Position numbers and translations under genes: made by a program
DNA from: Methylovirgula sp. 4M-Z18
GTDB taxonomy: Bacteria > Pseudomonadota > Alphaproteobacteria > Rhizobiales > Beijerinckiaceae
Direction: 5' to 3'
DNA length: 64,000 nucleotides
Assembly (NCBI RefSeq): GCF_037890675.1
Contig: NZ_CP149574.1
Coordinates: 4,006,874 to 4,070,873, forward strand
Notes under the pieces: model-generated
The model's database searches: none
Told to the model about the DNA's origin: nothing
The model's input: the letters and a program-made list of their open reading frames with translations, nothing else
Shown here: piece by piece, positions 46,251 through 55,144 of the stretch
How the letters are laid out: each line of letters starts with the position of its first letter
Position numbering within the stretch: the stretch's first letter is position 1

Positions 46251-47023
46251 TCCGGTTTGCGGCCAACCTCTCCATGATGTTTACGGAATGGCCGTTTCTC
46301 GATCGCTTCCAAGCGGCGGCGGATGCGGGATTTGGAGCTGTCGAATATCTTTTCCCTTATGATTTTCCCGCGGAAGCGATTCAGGAACGGTTGACGAAAT
46401 TTCGCCTGATGCAGGCGATCTTCAACTTGCCCCCCGGGGACTGGCCGGCGGGAGAGCGCGGGCTTGCCGCCCTGCCCGACCGTTTCGCGGAATTCAAGGA
46501 CAGTGTCGCAAAGGCGCTACACTATGCCGAAGCAACCGGGGTCAAGAGTCTGCACATGATGGCCGGCATTGCCGACCGCCACGATCCTATTGCGACCGCG
46601 CAATATCGACAATCGGCTTTGTTCGCCGCTGAACAACTCGCCACCAAGGGGCTGACCCTGCTGTTGGAGCCCATCAACACGCGCAGCATGCCTGGCTATT
46701 TCCTAAACGACTTCGCTTTTGCCGAGAGCTTTATCCGTAGCTCCAATATGGAGAATGTGAAGCTGCAGTACGACGTATTCCATCGCCAGATTCTGCATGG
46801 CGACGTCACTGCAAGCTTCCAGCGACTGCTTCCAATCATTGGACATGTACAGATCGCGAGCGTGCCGGACCGACATGAGCCCGACCAAGGCGAGATTAAT
46901 TGCGACCATTTTCTGAGCCATTTGCAAACGCTCGGCTATGACGGGTTTGTCGGCTGCGAGTACATTCCTGCTGGGCAGACATGTGACGGGCTTGGATGGT
47001 TCCTGCCCTACCGAAAGCACTAA
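46247..47023 (+). CDS. otnI: 2-oxo-tetronate isomerase (hydroxypyruvate isomerase family)
   Basis: A 258-residue TIM-barrel isomerase. Family marks are FAANLSMMFTEWPFLDRF, AVEYLFPYDFPAE, the metal glutamate in LLLEPINTRSMPGYFL, and QYDVFHRQ. Its ATG overlaps the ltnD stop (ATGA). OtnI converts 2-oxo-tetronate to 3-oxo-tetronate. The C-terminal PAGQTCDGLGWFLPYRK ends one base before the otnK start region. Confidence 0.88.
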   Translation: MIRFAANLSMMFTEWPFLDRFQAAADAGFGAVEYLFPYDFPAEAIQERLTKFRLMQAIFNLPPGDWPAGERGLAALPDRFAEFKDSVAKALHYAEATGVKSLHMMAGIADRHDPIATAQYRQSALFAAEQLATKGLTLLLEPINTRSMPGYFLNDFAFAESFIRSSNMENVKLQYDVFHRQILHGDVTASFQRLLPIIGHVQIASVPDRHEPDQGEINCDHFLSHLQTLGYDGFVGCEYIPAGQTCDGLGWFLPYRKH

Positions 47024-47024
47024 A

Positions 47025-48290
47025 ATGACGATTCTCGTTGCGGCGATCGCTGACGACTATACGGGCGCATCTGACCTCGCCAATACGTGGCGCAAAGCCG
47101 GATTCCGTACGGTCCAAACGATTGGCATTCCCTCCAGCACGCATGGCTTTACGGACATTGACGCCTTGGTCGTGTCCCTAAAGATTCGATCTGTGCCGGC
47201 GAGCGAAGCCGTTGCCGCGGCGCTCAACGCCGACGCGTTCCTGCGCGGGCTCGGTGTTCCGCATGTCATGTACAAGATCTGCTCGACTTTCGACTCCACC
47301 GATGACGGTAATATCGGACACGTGACCGAGGCACTGCGCGCGAATGCCGGCGCGGACTGGGCATTGATCTCACCCGCATTTCCCGAGACCGGCCGAACCG
47401 TTTATAAAGGTCATCTCTTTGTTGCGGACACTTTATTGAACGAGAGCCCGCTGAAAGATCATCCCCTCAACCCCATGCGCGATGCGAACCTTGTTCGTGT
47501 TCTTTCGAGGCAGACCAAACACCCCGTTTACAACGTCGATTTTCAAACCATGAACCAAGGCGCATTGGCTTGCCACGAGCGCATTAAGTCTCTCCCTCAC
47601 AGACCGTGCTCGATCATAGCTGACGCGATTTCACAGAACGACCTTGACATTCTCGGCGAGTTGGCAATTTCGAACCCCGTCTCCACCGGTGCGTCCGGCC
47701 TCGGCGCTGGAATTGCCCATGCGATCTTGCAACAGCACTCCAAAATTATCGCGGCAAAACCGTTGGAGCCTGTCGCAGGATATGCGGCCGTGCTTGCGGG
47801 AAGTTGTTCCGCACGCACATTGGAGCAAATTGCGGCCGCCGAATTACATATGCCGACATTCAAACTCGACCCCGATCAGTTGATTGCGTCGAACGGTAAC
47901 GTGGAAACGGCAATAGGCTTTGCTCGGCAGCACATCGGTACAGGCCCATTCCTCATCGCTGCATCGAGTTCGCCGGATACGGCACGCGCCGTGCAACAAA
48001 GGCACGGTAAGCTCGTAGCCGGACAGGTGATTGAAGCGGCCCTTGCCGATATCGCGGCACGATTGGTTGCGATGGGTGTGAAGCGACTCGTCGTAGCAGG
48101 GGGAGAAACATCGGGCGCAATCGTGGACCGGCTGGGTATCGAGAGCTTTGAGGTCGGTGACGAATTGGCGGCAGGTGTTCCCGTCCTAAGATCAACGGAC
48201 CCGAAATCCGGAAACCTGATGATGGTACTCAAGTCGGGCAATTTTGGCGGGACCAATTTCTTTCATGACGCACTCGTTCGGATGAAATAG
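47025..48290 (+). CDS. otnK: 3-oxo-tetronate kinase (four-carbon acid sugar kinase, DUF1537)
   Basis: A 421-residue kinase of the DUF1537 family, now known as four-carbon acid sugar kinases. The N-terminal substrate domain has AAIADDYTGASDLANTW and YKICSTFDSTDDGNIG; the C-terminal nucleotide domain has VAGGETSGAIVDRLG and PGNLMMVLKSGNFG-like sequence. OtnK phosphorylates 3-oxo-tetronate at C4. ATG at 47025 lies just after the otnI stop; an upstream extension in frame is not needed. Confidence 0.9.
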   Translation: MTILVAAIADDYTGASDLANTWRKAGFRTVQTIGIPSSTHGFTDIDALVVSLKIRSVPASEAVAAALNADAFLRGLGVPHVMYKICSTFDSTDDGNIGHVTEALRANAGADWALISPAFPETGRTVYKGHLFVADTLLNESPLKDHPLNPMRDANLVRVLSRQTKHPVYNVDFQTMNQGALACHERIKSLPHRPCSIIADAISQNDLDILGELAISNPVSTGASGLGAGIAHAILQQHSKIIAAKPLEPVAGYAAVLAGSCSARTLEQIAAAELHMPTFKLDPDQLIASNGNVETAIGFARQHIGTGPFLIAASSSPDTARAVQQRHGKLVAGQVIEAALADIAARLVAMGVKRLVVAGGETSGAIVDRLGIESFEVGDELAAGVPVLRSTDPKSGNLMMVLKSGNFGGTNFFHDALVRMK

Positions 48291-48381
48291 CAGCGCCCCG
48301 GCTAAACTATGAGCTGTCGCTACATCACGAGCCGAGTTGCCGAATGGCATTGTTTCCGCATTCGAAACGAGGGAAATACAC

Positions 48382-49137
48382 ATGGAATCTACCTTCGGAG
48401 GCAAGACTGTCGTTGTTTCCGGTGCCGCAGGCGGCGTCGGCCGAGCGGTCGTCGCGCAATTGGTCGCGCAGGGCGCTCGTGTTTGTGCGACAGATATTGC
48501 GAGCACCGTGACCCAGTTTGACGAAATCAAACCGGATCAAATTGTCTCGGTTATGGCGGACGTCACAAAGTCAGACGACGTCGAAAAGATCTTTGGTGTC
48601 GCAGAGGCGAAATTCGGCTCTGTCGATATACTCATCAGCAACGCCGGGTTTATTATTTCGAAGTCGGTGCACGATACCACCGAAGAGGAATGGGATCGCG
48701 TGATGAATGCGAATGCCAAGTCACTCTTTCTGATGTCAAAACGAGCGCTTCCTTCGATGATTGCAAAAGGGGCCGGTTCGATCGTTGCAACAGGTTCGAT
48801 CTCAAGCGTCTTAGGCTTACCAGAACAGGCTGCCTATTGCGCTGCGAAGGGCGCGCTTTTGCAGCTTGTGCGGCAGATGGCGATTGATTACGCGCCGAAG
48901 GGTATCAGAGTGAATGCTGTCGGCGCGGGTTCGATCGACACGCCCTTTTTGCGGCGATATCTGGACGGTTTGGAAGATCCCATTGCGGGCGAAGCTGCTA
49001 TCAAGGCCGCCCATCCGCTTGGTCGTTGGGCGGAGCCTAGCGAAATCGCTGATGCGATTCTCTATCTTGCAGGAAAAAAGGCATCGTTCGTCACAGGCCA
49101 GATCCTGATGGCGGACGGGGGATACTCTGCTCGGTAG
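48382..49137 (+). CDS. Short-chain dehydrogenase/reductase, last gene after otnK
   Basis: A 251-residue SDR: cofactor motif SGAAGGVGRAVV, SNAGF, and catalytic Ser-Tyr-Lys in ATGSISS and YCAAKGA, with the usual VTGQILMADGGYSAR end. It begins about 90 bases after otnK with GAGGGAAA upstream, so it may be in the same transcript. Substrate not recognisable. It could feed the tetronate pathway by oxidising a related acid, or convert a sugar precursor. Confidence 0.85.
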   Translation: MESTFGGKTVVVSGAAGGVGRAVVAQLVAQGARVCATDIASTVTQFDEIKPDQIVSVMADVTKSDDVEKIFGVAEAKFGSVDILISNAGFIISKSVHDTTEEEWDRVMNANAKSLFLMSKRALPSMIAKGAGSIVATGSISSVLGLPEQAAYCAAKGALLQLVRQMAIDYAPKGIRVNAVGAGSIDTPFLRRYLDGLEDPIAGEAAIKAAHPLGRWAEPSEIADAILYLAGKKASFVTGQILMADGGYSAR

Positions 49138-49483
49138 CGGATAGAGCCTCCTGCTGCAAAGCATCCCTTATCAGGTGGAATTGGGCGAGTTCGGCTTTAG
49201 ATGAGCGGGGCGCGACCGGTAGATTTCCGATCGTGATGCTGGCTCGGGCAACAGTTCGATGCGTCGATCGCCCGAATGGGGCGACGAGCGGAATGGTTGT
49301 GCCTCCAAAGGCAGTCGAGAAGTCAGCAAGTTGTGTTCAAACACGCGCTGCCTCGCTCATGAGTCCAATCGAGATTCCGGCTTTGGCCGCATTGGCTCCG
49401 GGTCAGGACTGGGCGCACGACTACCACCATTAAAGGAAGCAATCTCCTGTGAATCAAATTGCTCAAAAATAGTGCGTTGACAG
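49138..49483. other. Intergenic stretch, no supported gene
   Basis: About 350 bases before the operator of the monooxygenase operon. Short frames on both strands show no family resemblance. I see nothing that I can assign other than the promoter region itself. Confidence 0.45.
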
Positions 49484-49502
49484 ATTGTAGATAATCTGCA
49501 AT
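49484..49502. promoter_or_regulatory. Predicted GntR operator of the monooxygenase operon
   Basis: ATTGTAGAT-A-ATCTGCAAT, one base pair away from a perfect palindrome, 30 bases upstream of flavin reductase 2. Spacing to the gene is the same as for the site at 44319. Confidence 0.65.
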
Positions 49503-49531
49503 CTTAAAGCTAGGAACAGGAAAAGCAGAAA

Positions 49532-50041
49532 ATGCTCTCGCAGGATCTGAGAACCGAGCATTTCCGACAGTCCATGCGGCGCGTGGCCTCGACGGTCTGC
49601 GTGATCTCGTGCAAGCACGATGGGCGCCGCTACGGCATCACCGTCACGACGGTAACTCCGCTCAGTTTCGCCCCGATTGCGATCCTCGCCTGCGTTAATC
49701 GCAATTCGTCGATCAGCGTGCCGCTCAAGGAAGAGGGGCGCTACTGCATCAACGTGCTTCGCGCCTCGCAGTCCGACATATCCAACTCATTCAGCGGCGG
49801 GCGACCAGCCGAGAGACGTTTCGACATTGGCGAGTGGAACGAAAAGGAGGGCGTCCCCTACCTGCCGAGCGCACAGGCGAACCTGTTCTGCGAGATGGAT
49901 CAGGCAATCTCGTACGCCACCCACGACATAATTATCGGACGGGTGGCGGGAGTGGCATTCGCCTCCGATGTCGACCCGTTGATCTACCAGAACGGCGCCT
50001 ATGCGCTGACTTCGCCCATGGTCCTCCAGAAGGCTGGATAG
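49532..50041 (+). CDS. Flavin reductase domain protein (paralogue 2)
   Basis: A 169-residue reductase of two-component flavin monooxygenases. Recognisable stretches are MRRVASTVCVISC, RYGITVTTVTPLSFAPIAIL, RYCINVLRASQSDISNSFSGG and THDIIIGRVAG. It is the first gene of a plus-strand operon running to about 59514 and is followed after 42 bases by the monooxygenase. It is the intact counterpart of 43788-44291, with different codon choice (higher GC here). Confidence 0.9.
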   Translation: MLSQDLRTEHFRQSMRRVASTVCVISCKHDGRRYGITVTTVTPLSFAPIAILACVNRNSSISVPLKEEGRYCINVLRASQSDISNSFSGGRPAERRFDIGEWNEKEGVPYLPSAQANLFCEMDQAISYATHDIIIGRVAGVAFASDVDPLIYQNGAYALTSPMVLQKAG

Positions 50042-50083
50042 GACTGATTGCCAACGTCGATGACGGATCTTAGGAGCAAATGA

Positions 50084-51175
50084 ATGCAGCTTGGTCTTTT
50101 TAACCTGATGACGCTACGCGATCATCCCGACGGCGCCCAGGGCGTGATGCGCGACACCCGCAAGATGGTGGAGACCGCCGAGGAACTCGGCTTCGACATT
50201 GCGTGGTTCGCCGAGCACCATTTCGCCAACTATTCGAGCTCGCCGTCGCCGCTGATGATGTGTTCCTACGCGGCCGGCTGGACCAAGCGGATAAAGCTTG
50301 GCCCGGGGGTGATCGTGCTGCCGCTGTACAACCCGCTCCGTGTCGCCCAGGAGATCGCTGTCGCCGACACGCAAACCGAGGGCCGCTTAGTCATCGGTAT
50401 GGGTACGGGCTATCAGCGCTACGAGTTTGATCGCTATAATGTCGTTCTGGACGATCGGGTCGACGTTTTCCTTGAATATTGGGACGTTATCGAAAGGGCG
50501 CTCGTCGATGGCGAGGTCGAATACAAGGGAAAACACGTCTCCCTTCCCATAACCAAGTTCGCGATCAGCACGCAGCAGAAGCCTCTTCCGCCAATCTTTG
50601 TCACCTCCTCTCATCCCAAACTCCTCGAGCGGTTCAAGAAGTGGAAGGCGGTCCCGTTCCTTGCGGCCAGCACGCTCGGGTCGCCCGTGCTCTACAAGAT
50701 GGTCGACGGGCTCAACGACGCCTGGAGGAGCATCGGCGAGCAGCCTGCGGCCAAGCCCTTGGCGATCATGCAGTACCTCGCCATAACCGACAATCGCAGC
50801 GAGGCCATGGCCGTTGCGGAGCGTGCCCGATATGTAGGGCGCATGGCGCATTATTTGCGCCAGGCCTCACCGCCGCTGGACGACAACAGCTACATCAGCA
50901 ACCAGGCGTTTGAGGGCGAGTACACGCTCGACCAGTATGCAAACAACATGGTGGTGGGCGATCCGCACACCGTTGCCGAGAAGATGGTCGCGGACATCAA
51001 GCGTCTCAATCCTAGCAACTACACCTGCAACTTCTCCTTCGGCTGCATGCCGATCGAGTTGGCGCATCGCTCGATCGTTCGGTTCAAGAACGAAGTCGTG
51101 CCGCTCATCGAGAAGGAAGTGGGACCTATCGAAGCTATCGGCGTGACACCCGAGCTGGCGAGAAAGGCGAGTTGA
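50084..51175 (+). CDS. Luciferase-like (LLM class) flavin-dependent monooxygenase
   Basis: A 363-residue TIM-barrel monooxygenase that would use FMNH2 from the reductase encoded upstream. Typical stretches are AEELGFDIAWFAEHHF (about residue 36), LGPGVIVLPLYNPLRVAQEIAVAD, and GRLVIGMGTGYQRYEFDRY. It lies among transporter, RidA and lactonase genes, which points to oxidation of an imported amine, lactam or sugar derivative. It does not resemble the alkanesulfonate enzyme SsuD closely. The N-terminal part has a decayed copy at 43480-43730. Confidence 0.88.
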   Translation: MQLGLFNLMTLRDHPDGAQGVMRDTRKMVETAEELGFDIAWFAEHHFANYSSSPSPLMMCSYAAGWTKRIKLGPGVIVLPLYNPLRVAQEIAVADTQTEGRLVIGMGTGYQRYEFDRYNVVLDDRVDVFLEYWDVIERALVDGEVEYKGKHVSLPITKFAISTQQKPLPPIFVTSSHPKLLERFKKWKAVPFLAASTLGSPVLYKMVDGLNDAWRSIGEQPAAKPLAIMQYLAITDNRSEAMAVAERARYVGRMAHYLRQASPPLDDNSYISNQAFEGEYTLDQYANNMVVGDPHTVAEKMVADIKRLNPSNYTCNFSFGCMPIELAHRSIVRFKNEVVPLIEKEVGPIEAIGVTPELARKAS

Positions 51176-51234
51176 GCGGCTTTGAAAAATGCCCAACCAA
51201 TAACGTGGTCCGCAACATTAAAATGGGGAAGGAT

Positions 51235-52059
51235 ATGAGAACAATGATGAAGACTCTGCTGGCAGCAGCGGTTGCCACATTGGCACTCGCTGGTCAGGCG
51301 CATGCCGACTCCGCGCTCGACACGATTGTCAAGAATAAGCAGCTGCGCTGCGGCATCATGCTGGACGCGCCGCCCGCCGGATTTCGCGACCAGAACAACC
51401 AACCCGACGGCTATGATGTCACCTACTGCAAGGACATGGCGAAAGCGCTCGGCGCCGAGCCGGTGATCATCGAGACGCCATCGCCGGATCGCATCCCGGC
51501 CTTGGTTTCGAACCGAATCGATGTGCTGATCTCCTCCACTACGCCGACCCCGGCGCGCGCGCTGACGGTGGCCTTCACACAGCCCTACACCAACAACATC
51601 ATGATGGTGGTGACGCGCAAGGACACCGGGATCAACCAGTATTCCGATTTGAAGTCCAAGAAGCTCGGCGGCGTCATAGGCGCCACGCCCGAGCAGCTTT
51701 TCAAGCAGGAGCTCGCCAAGGGCTGGCAAAGTTCCGGGGCGACCTACACCGGTTATGCGAGTGATGCAGAATCCTACCTTGCGCTGCAGCAAGGCAAGAT
51801 AGATGCGATCCTGATCGCCGCTGGCGTTTTCCACGCGCTTTCGCAAAGCGGTCAGTTTCCCGAATTCGTAGCGGAGGGAGCGGCGCCGTTGGCCGATTTC
51901 GGTTCAATCGCGGTTCGCCGCGACGACGAGCAATTCCTCAATTGGGCGCGGCTGTTCATCTTCCAGCAGGAGGTAAGCGGGCGCCGTGCCGAAGTCTACA
52001 AGAAGTATTATGGCGACGGTCCGTTGCCGCCGCTGACAGCCGACGGCATCAACTTCTAA
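51235..52059 (+). CDS. Polar amino acid ABC transporter substrate-binding protein (tandem copy 1)
   Basis: A 274-residue periplasmic family 3 binding protein. The signal peptide ends at QAHA-D near residue 24. Family stretches are LRCGIMLDAPPAGFRDQ, GYDVTYCKDMAKALGAEPV and RIPALVSNRIDVLISSTTPT. ATG at 51235 has GGGGAAGG upstream; an earlier in-frame start at 51172 is less likely. It is about 90% identical to the next gene and probably binds the same or a closely related ligand. Confidence 0.9.
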   Translation: MRTMMKTLLAAAVATLALAGQAHADSALDTIVKNKQLRCGIMLDAPPAGFRDQNNQPDGYDVTYCKDMAKALGAEPVIIETPSPDRIPALVSNRIDVLISSTTPTPARALTVAFTQPYTNNIMMVVTRKDTGINQYSDLKSKKLGGVIGATPEQLFKQELAKGWQSSGATYTGYASDAESYLALQQGKIDAILIAAGVFHALSQSGQFPEFVAEGAAPLADFGSIAVRRDDEQFLNWARLFIFQQEVSGRRAEVYKKYYGDGPLPPLTADGINF

Positions 52060-52152
52060 CCTCGAAACCTCAGCCAGCGAGGAAGGCAAGCTGAGCGGCC
52101 TCAAAAATGCTCAGCCAGCAACTTAGTCTGCAAAGCAGAAAAGGGGAACAAA

Positions 52153-52977
52153 ATGAAAGCGATTGTAAAGGCTCTGCTGGCGACAGCGGTCGCCTCCTTG
52201 GTGTTCGCAGCTCAGGCGCATGCCGAGTCTGCCCTCGACACGATCGTCAAGAACAAGAAGCTGCGCTGCGGCATCATGCTGGATAGCCCGCCTGCCGGAT
52301 TTCGCGATCAGAACAATCAGCCCGACGGCTATGACGTCGCCGTTTGCAAGGACATGGCGAAGGCGCTCGGGGCCGAGCCGGTGATCATCGAGACGCCATC
52401 GCCGGATCGCATCCCCGCCTTGGTTTCGAACCGCATCGACGTGCTGATCGCATCCACCACACCGACCCCGGCGCGGGCGTTGACGGTCGCCTTCACCCAG
52501 CCCTATACCAACAACATCATGACCGTGGTGACGCGCAAGGACACCGGGATCACCCAGTATTCCGATCTGAAGTCTAAGAAACTCGGCGGTGTCGTGGGCA
52601 CCACACCCGAGCAGCTCTTCAAGGAGGAACTCGCCAAGGGCTGGCAAAGTTCCGGGGCGACCTACACCGGTTATGCTAGCGATGCAGAATCCTACCTCGC
52701 TCTACAGCAAGGTAAGATAGATGCCATCTTGATCGACGCAGGTGTCTTCCACGCGCTTTCGCAAAGCGGTCAGTTCCCGGAATTCGTCAAGGCGGGGGCC
52801 GCACCTCTGGCCGATTTCGGCTCGATCGCGGTTCACCGCGACGATCAGCAATTCCTCAACTGGGCGCGGCTGTTCGTATTCCAGCAGGAGGTAAGCGGGC
52901 GCCGGGCCGAAATCTACAGCAGGTATTACGGCGATGGCCCGTTGCCGCCGCTGACGGCCGACGGCATTAACTTCTAA
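52153..52977 (+). CDS. Polar amino acid ABC transporter substrate-binding protein (tandem copy 2)
   Basis: A 274-residue protein that closely repeats the preceding one (GIMLDSPPAGFRDQ, CKDMAKALGAEPV, PLPPLTADGINF end). The duplicated unit includes about 70 bases of leader before each gene (TTGAGCGGC... / CTGAGCGGC...). Differences cluster in the signal peptide and a few surface positions, for example TYCKD to AVCKD and IAAGV to IDAGV. It is followed by a hairpin and the two permease genes. Confidence 0.9.
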   Translation: MKAIVKALLATAVASLVFAAQAHAESALDTIVKNKKLRCGIMLDSPPAGFRDQNNQPDGYDVAVCKDMAKALGAEPVIIETPSPDRIPALVSNRIDVLIASTTPTPARALTVAFTQPYTNNIMTVVTRKDTGITQYSDLKSKKLGGVVGTTPEQLFKEELAKGWQSSGATYTGYASDAESYLALQQGKIDAILIDAGVFHALSQSGQFPEFVKAGAAPLADFGSIAVHRDDQQFLNWARLFVFQQEVSGRRAEIYSRYYGDGPLPPLTADGINF

Positions 52978-52986
52978 CCAAAAGGT

Positions 52987-53016
52987 TCATGCCGGCGGGC
53001 CAATCTGCCGGCATGA
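52987..53016 (+). promoter_or_regulatory. Intercistronic hairpin between binding-protein and permease genes
   Basis: TCATGCCGGC and GCCGGCATGA form a perfect 10-bp stem with a ten-base loop, 9 bases after the binding-protein stop. Such structures commonly protect the upstream message and allow more binding protein than permease. Confidence 0.6.
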
Positions 53017-53031
53017 GCATCGGGTGACTGC

Positions 53032-53694
53032 ATGAACGGCTATCAGTTCTACTGGTCAATCGTCTGGGACTCACTTCCCCTGCTGTTGGCAGGAGCCTGG
53101 GTGACGATCCAGATCACCATTCTCGCCTTCATCATCGGCACGCTGATTGCGATGCCCATGGCCGTTGCGCGCCAGCAGGGAGAAGGATGGGCCTACCGCT
53201 TTTCGACCTGGTGGGTGGAGCTGTCGCGCAACACGCCTGCGGTCTTTCAGCTCTATCTTTTTTATTTCGGGGTGGGCGCCTTCCACATCAACATCCCCAG
53301 CTACGCCGCCGTGCTCATTTCCGTTTCCTTCAATAACGCCGGATATATGACGGAAATCTTCAGGGGTGGCTTGGCCGCCATCCCGCAACAGCAGCTGTCG
53401 GCTTCGCGCTCGCTTGGCATGACCAGCCCGCAGAGCTTCATCTACGTGATCTTTCCGCAGATGTTCAAGGTGATCTTCCTTGCGTATATCACACAAGGCA
53501 TCTGGGGGATGCTGAACACTTCGCTTGGCATGCTGGTGGGACTGCAGGAGCTCTCGGGCGCCACGCAGTACGCACAGTCGACATCCTTTCGAACATTCGA
53601 GTTCTTTCTGGTCACGGCACTGATCTATTACCTCATTGCCAAAGGGTTGCAGTTATCGTCCCACCTCGCCTTCCGGCTCATCTACAGGAGCTAG
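53032..53694 (+). CDS. Polar amino acid ABC transporter permease (HisQ type)
   Basis: A 220-residue inner-membrane permease with about five helices. Conserved pieces are WVTIQITILAFIIGTLIAMP, the NTPAVFQLYLFYFG segment, and the ATPase-contact loop LSASRSLGMTSPQSFIYVIFPQ. It pairs with the next permease. Confidence 0.92.
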   Translation: MNGYQFYWSIVWDSLPLLLAGAWVTIQITILAFIIGTLIAMPMAVARQQGEGWAYRFSTWWVELSRNTPAVFQLYLFYFGVGAFHINIPSYAAVLISVSFNNAGYMTEIFRGGLAAIPQQQLSASRSLGMTSPQSFIYVIFPQMFKVIFLAYITQGIWGMLNTSLGMLVGLQELSGATQYAQSTSFRTFEFFLVTALIYYLIAKGLQLSSHLAFRLIYRS

Positions 53695-53696
53695 GC

Positions 53697-54353
53697 ATGC
53701 AGTTTCAATTCGCAAACCAAGGCCTTGCCTGGTCGGACGCATATTTCCTGGCTGAGGGGTTGCTCAACACCGTCAGGCTGGCCGCCGCGGCAACCCTTAT
53801 TGGCACGCTTGCCGGGATCGTACTTGGCTGGCTGCGCACCGTGTCTTTGACGGCGAGGGTCGCAACCACCCCCTTCATCGACATCCTGCGCAGCGTGCCG
53901 ATGATCATCCAGCTGATACTCGCCAACAGCTTTCTGTCGATCCTGGGCTTCGGCGCTTCACCCTTTTGGTTCGGGACAGTCGCGCTTGGCGCCTGGATGT
54001 CGGCGGTAACCGCCGAGGTGGTCCGCGCGGGCCTCCTCTCGGTCCCGGTTCAATACCGCAGAAGCGCTCGCTCGCTCGGCATGAACGGTTACCAGGAGCT
54101 TTTGTACATATCCACGCCCCTGGCATTCAGGACGGGACTGGCTCCGTGGATCGGTCTCGTCCTCAGCCTGATCAAGGACAGCGCTCTTGCGGGCGTGGTC
54201 GGCTACGTTGAGTATATGCGTTCCACCCAAATACTCATCACCAGGACACATGAGACCTGGTTGCTGCTGATGGGTGCGGGGCTTTTCTATTTCATCATCT
54301 GCTATCCGGTTTCGCGTTACAGCCGGCACCTCGAAAGAAAGGTCCGCGTATGA
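53697..54353 (+). CDS. Polar amino acid ABC transporter permease (HisM type)
   Basis: A 218-residue inner-membrane permease, second half of the channel. It shows RSVPMIIQLILANSF and the contact loop YRRSARSLGMNGYQELLYISTP. Two bases separate it from the first permease, and its stop overlaps the ATPase start (ATGA). Confidence 0.92.
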   Translation: MQFQFANQGLAWSDAYFLAEGLLNTVRLAAAATLIGTLAGIVLGWLRTVSLTARVATTPFIDILRSVPMIIQLILANSFLSILGFGASPFWFGTVALGAWMSAVTAEVVRAGLLSVPVQYRRSARSLGMNGYQELLYISTPLAFRTGLAPWIGLVLSLIKDSALAGVVGYVEYMRSTQILITRTHETWLLLMGAGLFYFIICYPVSRYSRHLERKVRV

Positions 54354-55108
54354 TCCTCATCAATAACGTCCTGAAGGCCTTCGGCGCGGTGATCGTTCTG
54401 AAGGGCATCGACCTCAAGATCGAGAAAGGCGAACTCGTCTGTCTCATCGGCGCAAGCGGCTCGGGCAAGTCCACGCTTCTCCAGACTATCAACGGTCTGG
54501 AAAAGATTCAGGGAGGCGAGATCATTGTCGATGGCGTGAGTGTTCACGACCCGAATACCGACATCAACAAGCTGCGCCGAAAGGTCGGAATAGTCTTCCA
54601 GCAGTATAATGCATTCCCTCATCTCACCGCCCTGGAGAACGTCGCGCTCGCCCCGCGCGTCGTCGCGAAGCGTAGCCGCAAGGAGGCACTTGAGCTCGCG
54701 CGAAAGCACCTCGCGCATGTGGGGCTTGGCGATAAGGGGGAGAGCTTGCCGTCACAGCTTTCGGGCGGGCAGCAGCAGCGACTCGCGATTGCACGCGCCC
54801 TCGCGATGGAGCCAAGCTACATGCTGTTCGACGAGGTCACCTCGGCACTCGATCCGGAACTGGTGGGCGAAGTCCTGGAGACCATGCGGCTCCTTAAGCG
54901 CGAGGGGATGACTATGGTGGTCGTCACCCACGACATTAATTTCGCTCGGGAATCGGCTGACCGCGTGGCCTTCCTTTATCAGGGCCAAATCTGTGAAATC
55001 GGCACGGCCGAAGAAGTGATCGACAATCCCCAGAAAGAACAGACTCAGAAGTTCCTGCGACGCGAGAAGCGCAGGCCTCTTGAAATCGTCCGAAGTTCGG
55101 TCGCTTAG
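54350..55108 (+). CDS. Polar amino acid ABC transporter ATP-binding protein
   Basis: A 252-residue ATPase. Walker A is GASGSGKST, the signature [14 protein letters not shown], Walker [19 protein letters not shown] and switch VVTHDINFARE. In Walker B the usual DEPTSALD is DEVTSALD, a Pro to Val change that is tolerated in some family members. It completes the transporter of the monooxygenase operon. Confidence 0.92.
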   Translation: MILINNVLKAFGAVIVLKGIDLKIEKGELVCLIGASGSGKSTLLQTINGLEKIQGGEIIVDGVSVHDPNTDINKLRRKVGIVFQQYNAFPHLTALENVALAPRVVAKRSRKEALELARKHLAHVGLGDKGESLPSQLSGGQQQRLAIARALAMEPSYMLFDEVTSALDPELVGEVLETMRLLKREGMTMVVVTHDINFARESADRVAFLYQGQICEIGTAEEVIDNPQKEQTQKFLRREKRRPLEIVRSSVA

Positions 55109-55144
55109 CGAACTCCACTCAACACACCATTGAAGGTTAGACTC

